From contig CAAGFN010000070.1 of assembly GCA_900769145.1 (NCBI GenBank), forward strand, positions 1 to 44,271: a stretch of DNA of 44,271 nt. Direction: 5' to 3'. The notes below the pieces were generated by a model, which made no database searches, was not told the DNA's origin, and worked only from the letters and a program-made list of their open reading frames with translations. Positions 42,988-44,271 of this stretch are shown in pieces. Each line of letters opens with the position of its first letter. Position 1 is the stretch's first letter. The DNA comes from Rikenellaceae bacterium (GTDB taxonomy: Bacteria; Bacteroidota; Bacteroidia; Bacteroidales; UBA932). A program made the translations under genes and the position numbers.

Positions 42988-43697
42988 AGTAAATATGGTT
43001 TAACACCCTCCTTAATCTCCTGCAATTTTCCTCGGCGTCCGGCATAACGGAACAGCCGGGAACAGTTGATGGAGAACAGGCTGAAGGCGTTCTCAACAAT
43101 GTATTCCCATTCACCACCTTGAAGATAACTGAAGTCTTCGTCACACAGTGTATCCACGATAATTTTTTCCAGCGTAGGCATCGGAATCCCGGATTCGATA
43201 GTGACTGGCGAACCGGAAATCAGTGGCTTTATGATGATTCCTGACTGAGAGATGTCTATATAGTTCTGCATCACTTCGCATGAAGGCTTGAGATATACCT
43301 TCTCTCCGGCATCCTGAAGCCTGTGAAAGAGAATCCCCGTCAATTCACGCTGAACCTCGATGTATGTCAGAGCGTTATAAGACAGATGATGAAGCAGTGG
43401 CGACAGGATTGTACCATGATAAAAGCAAGCCTTGACTCCAGGATATTGATCAAGAATTTGCCTTGCAAGGTTTATCAAAGGTGCGTCGGGCTCATTTTTG
43501 AATTCCTGACGGAAAGCCCCGGAATAAACACCTCGCCCAATCCGGCTGAGCTTGCGTTCAGAAGTGAGCTTGTGCAGGAACCAGTTGACTGAGGTGTTCG
43601 GGAATCCTGTTTTTTCCGCTGCAGATAACAAGTCGCAGCTGCGGAATGTATCACGTTCCGCAGAATACTCCAATATGTATTTCTCGCAACTTGTCAT
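42984..43697 (-). CDS. AbiEi-like antitoxin (winged-helix N-terminus)
   Basis: 237 residues, first gene of the operon. The N-terminal 75 residues form a winged-helix-like domain (YILEYSAERDTFRSCDLLSA, SVNWFLHKLTSERKLSRIGRG, then VYS), which is the DNA-binding part of AbiEi-type proteins. The remainder (PGVKACFYHGTILSPLLHHL, PMPTLEKIIVDTLCDEDFSY) resembles the AbiEi C-terminal domain, which in characterised pairs gives antitoxicity. I believe this matches a Bacteroidetes group annotated as DUF6577, but that is from memory. By analogy it neutralises the AbiEii partner and represses the operon. The start ATG at 43697 lies only 7 nt from the -7 box, so the mRNA may be leaderless. Confidence 0.65.
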   Translation of the reverse strand: MTSCEKYILEYSAERDTFRSCDLLSAAEKTGFPNTSVNWFLHKLTSERKLSRIGRGVYSGAFRQEFKNEPDAPLINLARQILDQYPGVKACFYHGTILSPLLHHLSYNALTYIEVQRELTGILFHRLQDAGEKVYLKPSCEVMQNYIDISQSGIIIKPLISGSPVTIESGIPMPTLEKIIVDTLCDEDFSYLQGGEWEYIVENAFSLFSINCSRLFRYAGRRGKLQEIKEGVKPYLL

Positions 43698-43704
43698 AAC
43701 AATG

Positions 43705-43735
43705 CAAATATACTAAATTATGACAATATTTCAAT
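43705..43735 (-). promoter_or_regulatory. Promoter of the AbiE-like operon
   Basis: Minus-strand ATTG (43735-43732), 19-nt spacer, TATATTTG (43712-43705). The start would be near 43698-43700, at or next to the ATG at 43697. Confidence 0.65.
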
Positions 43736-43746
43736 AAATTGACGAA

Positions 43747-43764
43747 ATATAGTAAATACTATAT
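43747..43764. promoter_or_regulatory. Candidate operator upstream of the AbiE-like promoter
   Basis: atatagta-aa-tactatat is a perfect 8-bp inverted repeat 11 bp upstream of the -33 box. A near-copy of the half site, atatacta (43708-43715), overlaps the -7 box. AbiEi-type antitoxins bind inverted repeats in their own promoter, so these are likely autoregulatory sites. Confidence 0.5.
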
Positions 43765-43976
43765 CCCTACTATTCGTGTTATTTGTTGCAAAGGGTAGCA
43801 TAATCTGCTTACCTTTGCAATATTTTCAATGAAAAGTGTATCAATCACTGAGTCATATCCGTACCGTCATTATTTGCTCAATGTCAGTGAGGTAGTTGGG
43901 CGTAAGGTGCTCCTTCCTGTTCTTCCAGACAATTGCTTGTATGGGTGGGCTCTTCGCTTCCGCCCATGAAAAGAAT

Positions 43977-44084
43977 CTGAAGTCCGATTGAAGTTTTCCA
44001 AGCCTCAGCCCTTTCCTTGCCACCTGGCTCTCCCATTTTAATGTATGTGTCGAAATTTTTAATGATTATCCGCAAATCGTACAA
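43977..44084 (-). pseudogene. Probable N-terminal remnant of a Fic family protein
   Basis: The frame opening at ATG 44084 reads YIKMGEPGGKERAEAWKTSI then GLQ at residues 14-36. This resembles the start of Bacteroidetes Fic proteins, which I recall as a GEPxKxEKAxxWxxAIGLQ pattern. After GLQ the similarity ends; the frame runs on with unrelated residues to a stop at 43884, and no HPFxxGNGR motif is present. It is therefore read as a truncated and decayed gene. The call rests on a 20-residue resemblance from memory. Confidence 0.4.
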
Positions 44085-44271
44085 CTTCTTCCAAAGGTTG
44101 CTTTCTCTGAAGGCTTACGGGCTGCGCTATTCTCGTGACATTCATCTGGAACCGAAGATGCCCTTCTGTGATATCGTGAGCCAGGTGGGGTGTCCCAATG
44201 GAAGCCTTTCCTTTCCATTGGGATTCTCAAATTGGCCCACAGATATTCAGATTGGGTGGGTGGGGGTGCAG

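Larger units (their letters stand above)
43698..44271. other. Region upstream of the AbiE-like operon, mostly non-coding
   Basis: 574 bp. From 43698 to 43828 it is AT-rich and holds the AbiE promoter and operator. A plus-strand GTTG-N21-TACCTTTG (43785-43817) precedes a 46-codon frame (43829-43969, MKSVSITESYPYRHYLLNVS...), which I could not assign and rate as doubtful. From 43977 to 44084 there is a probable Fic remnant on the minus strand. A 10-bp perfect hairpin, cccaatggaa/ttccattggg (44194-44222), lies near the window end. Confidence 0.55.

Noticed and set aside
1..44271. CRISPR array
   Set aside because: No regularly spaced identical repeats with unique spacers; the repeats found are palindromic and dispersed.
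1..44271. tRNA, rRNA, tmRNA or RNase P RNA genes
   Set aside because: No cloverleaf with a T-loop consensus or conserved rRNA stretch was found in the intergenic regions read.
44062..44271. Open frame running off the window end (MIIRKSYNFFQRLL...)
   Set aside because: Contains a hairpin and low-complexity Gly/Val end, no recognisable family, and overlaps the Fic-like remnant; too little to support.

Overview
The window reads as the chromosome of a Bacteroidales bacterium of about 50% GC, probably from a gut or other anaerobic community. The evidence is the repeated promoter form TTTG-N19-21-TAnnTTTG used by the Bacteroidetes primary sigma factor, weak Shine-Dalgarno sites, lipoproteins with Bacteroidetes-type lipoboxes, a DUF3822-rsmD operon, and many secreted glycosidases. 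Genus cannot be fixed from the sequence alone.

Layout. 1-4.7 kb (minus): metF (cut by the window edge) and metH, a folate/B12 methionine arm. 4.8-9.6 kb: SulP anion transporter, membrane-anchored SGNH hydrolase and MBOAT O-acyltransferase. 9.6-14.8 kb: carA-carB and a cytoplasmic FKBP, behind a leader that looks like a pyrBI-type attenuator (leader peptide, pause hairpin, U-rich stretch, terminator). 14.8-18.1 kb: GH125 mannosidase, PnuC transporter and a short ComEC-type channel. 18.1-20.3 kb: ackA and a Ptb-like phosphate acyltransferase. 20.5-26.3 kb: a YhcH/YiaL lipoprotein facing a three-gene glycosidase operon (GH127, sialidase-like propeller, GH36). 26.3-28.6 kb: a repeat-dense accessory patch around a RAYT-like Y1 transposase. 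28.6-34.2 kb: GH2 glycosidase, CstA, rsmD, DUF3822 and a membrane-anchored protein. 34.3-41.6 kb: a seven-gene run (NrnA-type DHH phosphoesterase, two FKBP lipoproteins, MATE exporter, cytidylate-kinase-like protein, serine hydrolase, acyl-CoA transferase). 41.7-44.3 kb: a three-gene AbiE-like toxin-antitoxin/defence cassette and a probable Fic remnant.

Working together. Acetate kinase, the phosphate acyltransferase and the CoA transferase give two routes between acyl-CoA and acetate with ATP or CoA conservation. The GH127/sialidase-like/GH36, GH125 and GH2 enzymes degrade plant or host glycans at the envelope; no SusC/SusD pair is in view. SulP-SGNH-MBOAT looks like an envelope O-acylation unit beside an anion transporter.

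The most interesting parts are (i) the RAYT-like gene bracketed by two direct copies of a double-hairpin repeat, embedded among three long-armed inverted repeats with related cores but unrelated arms; (ii) the carAB leader; and (iii) the AbiE-like operon, whose third, translationally coupled gene encodes a small helix-turn-helix-like protein and whose promoter suggests a leaderless mRNA. Four copies or remnants of a second, shorter palindromic repeat (tcatctcgacc...tcgagatga) are scattered between genes.
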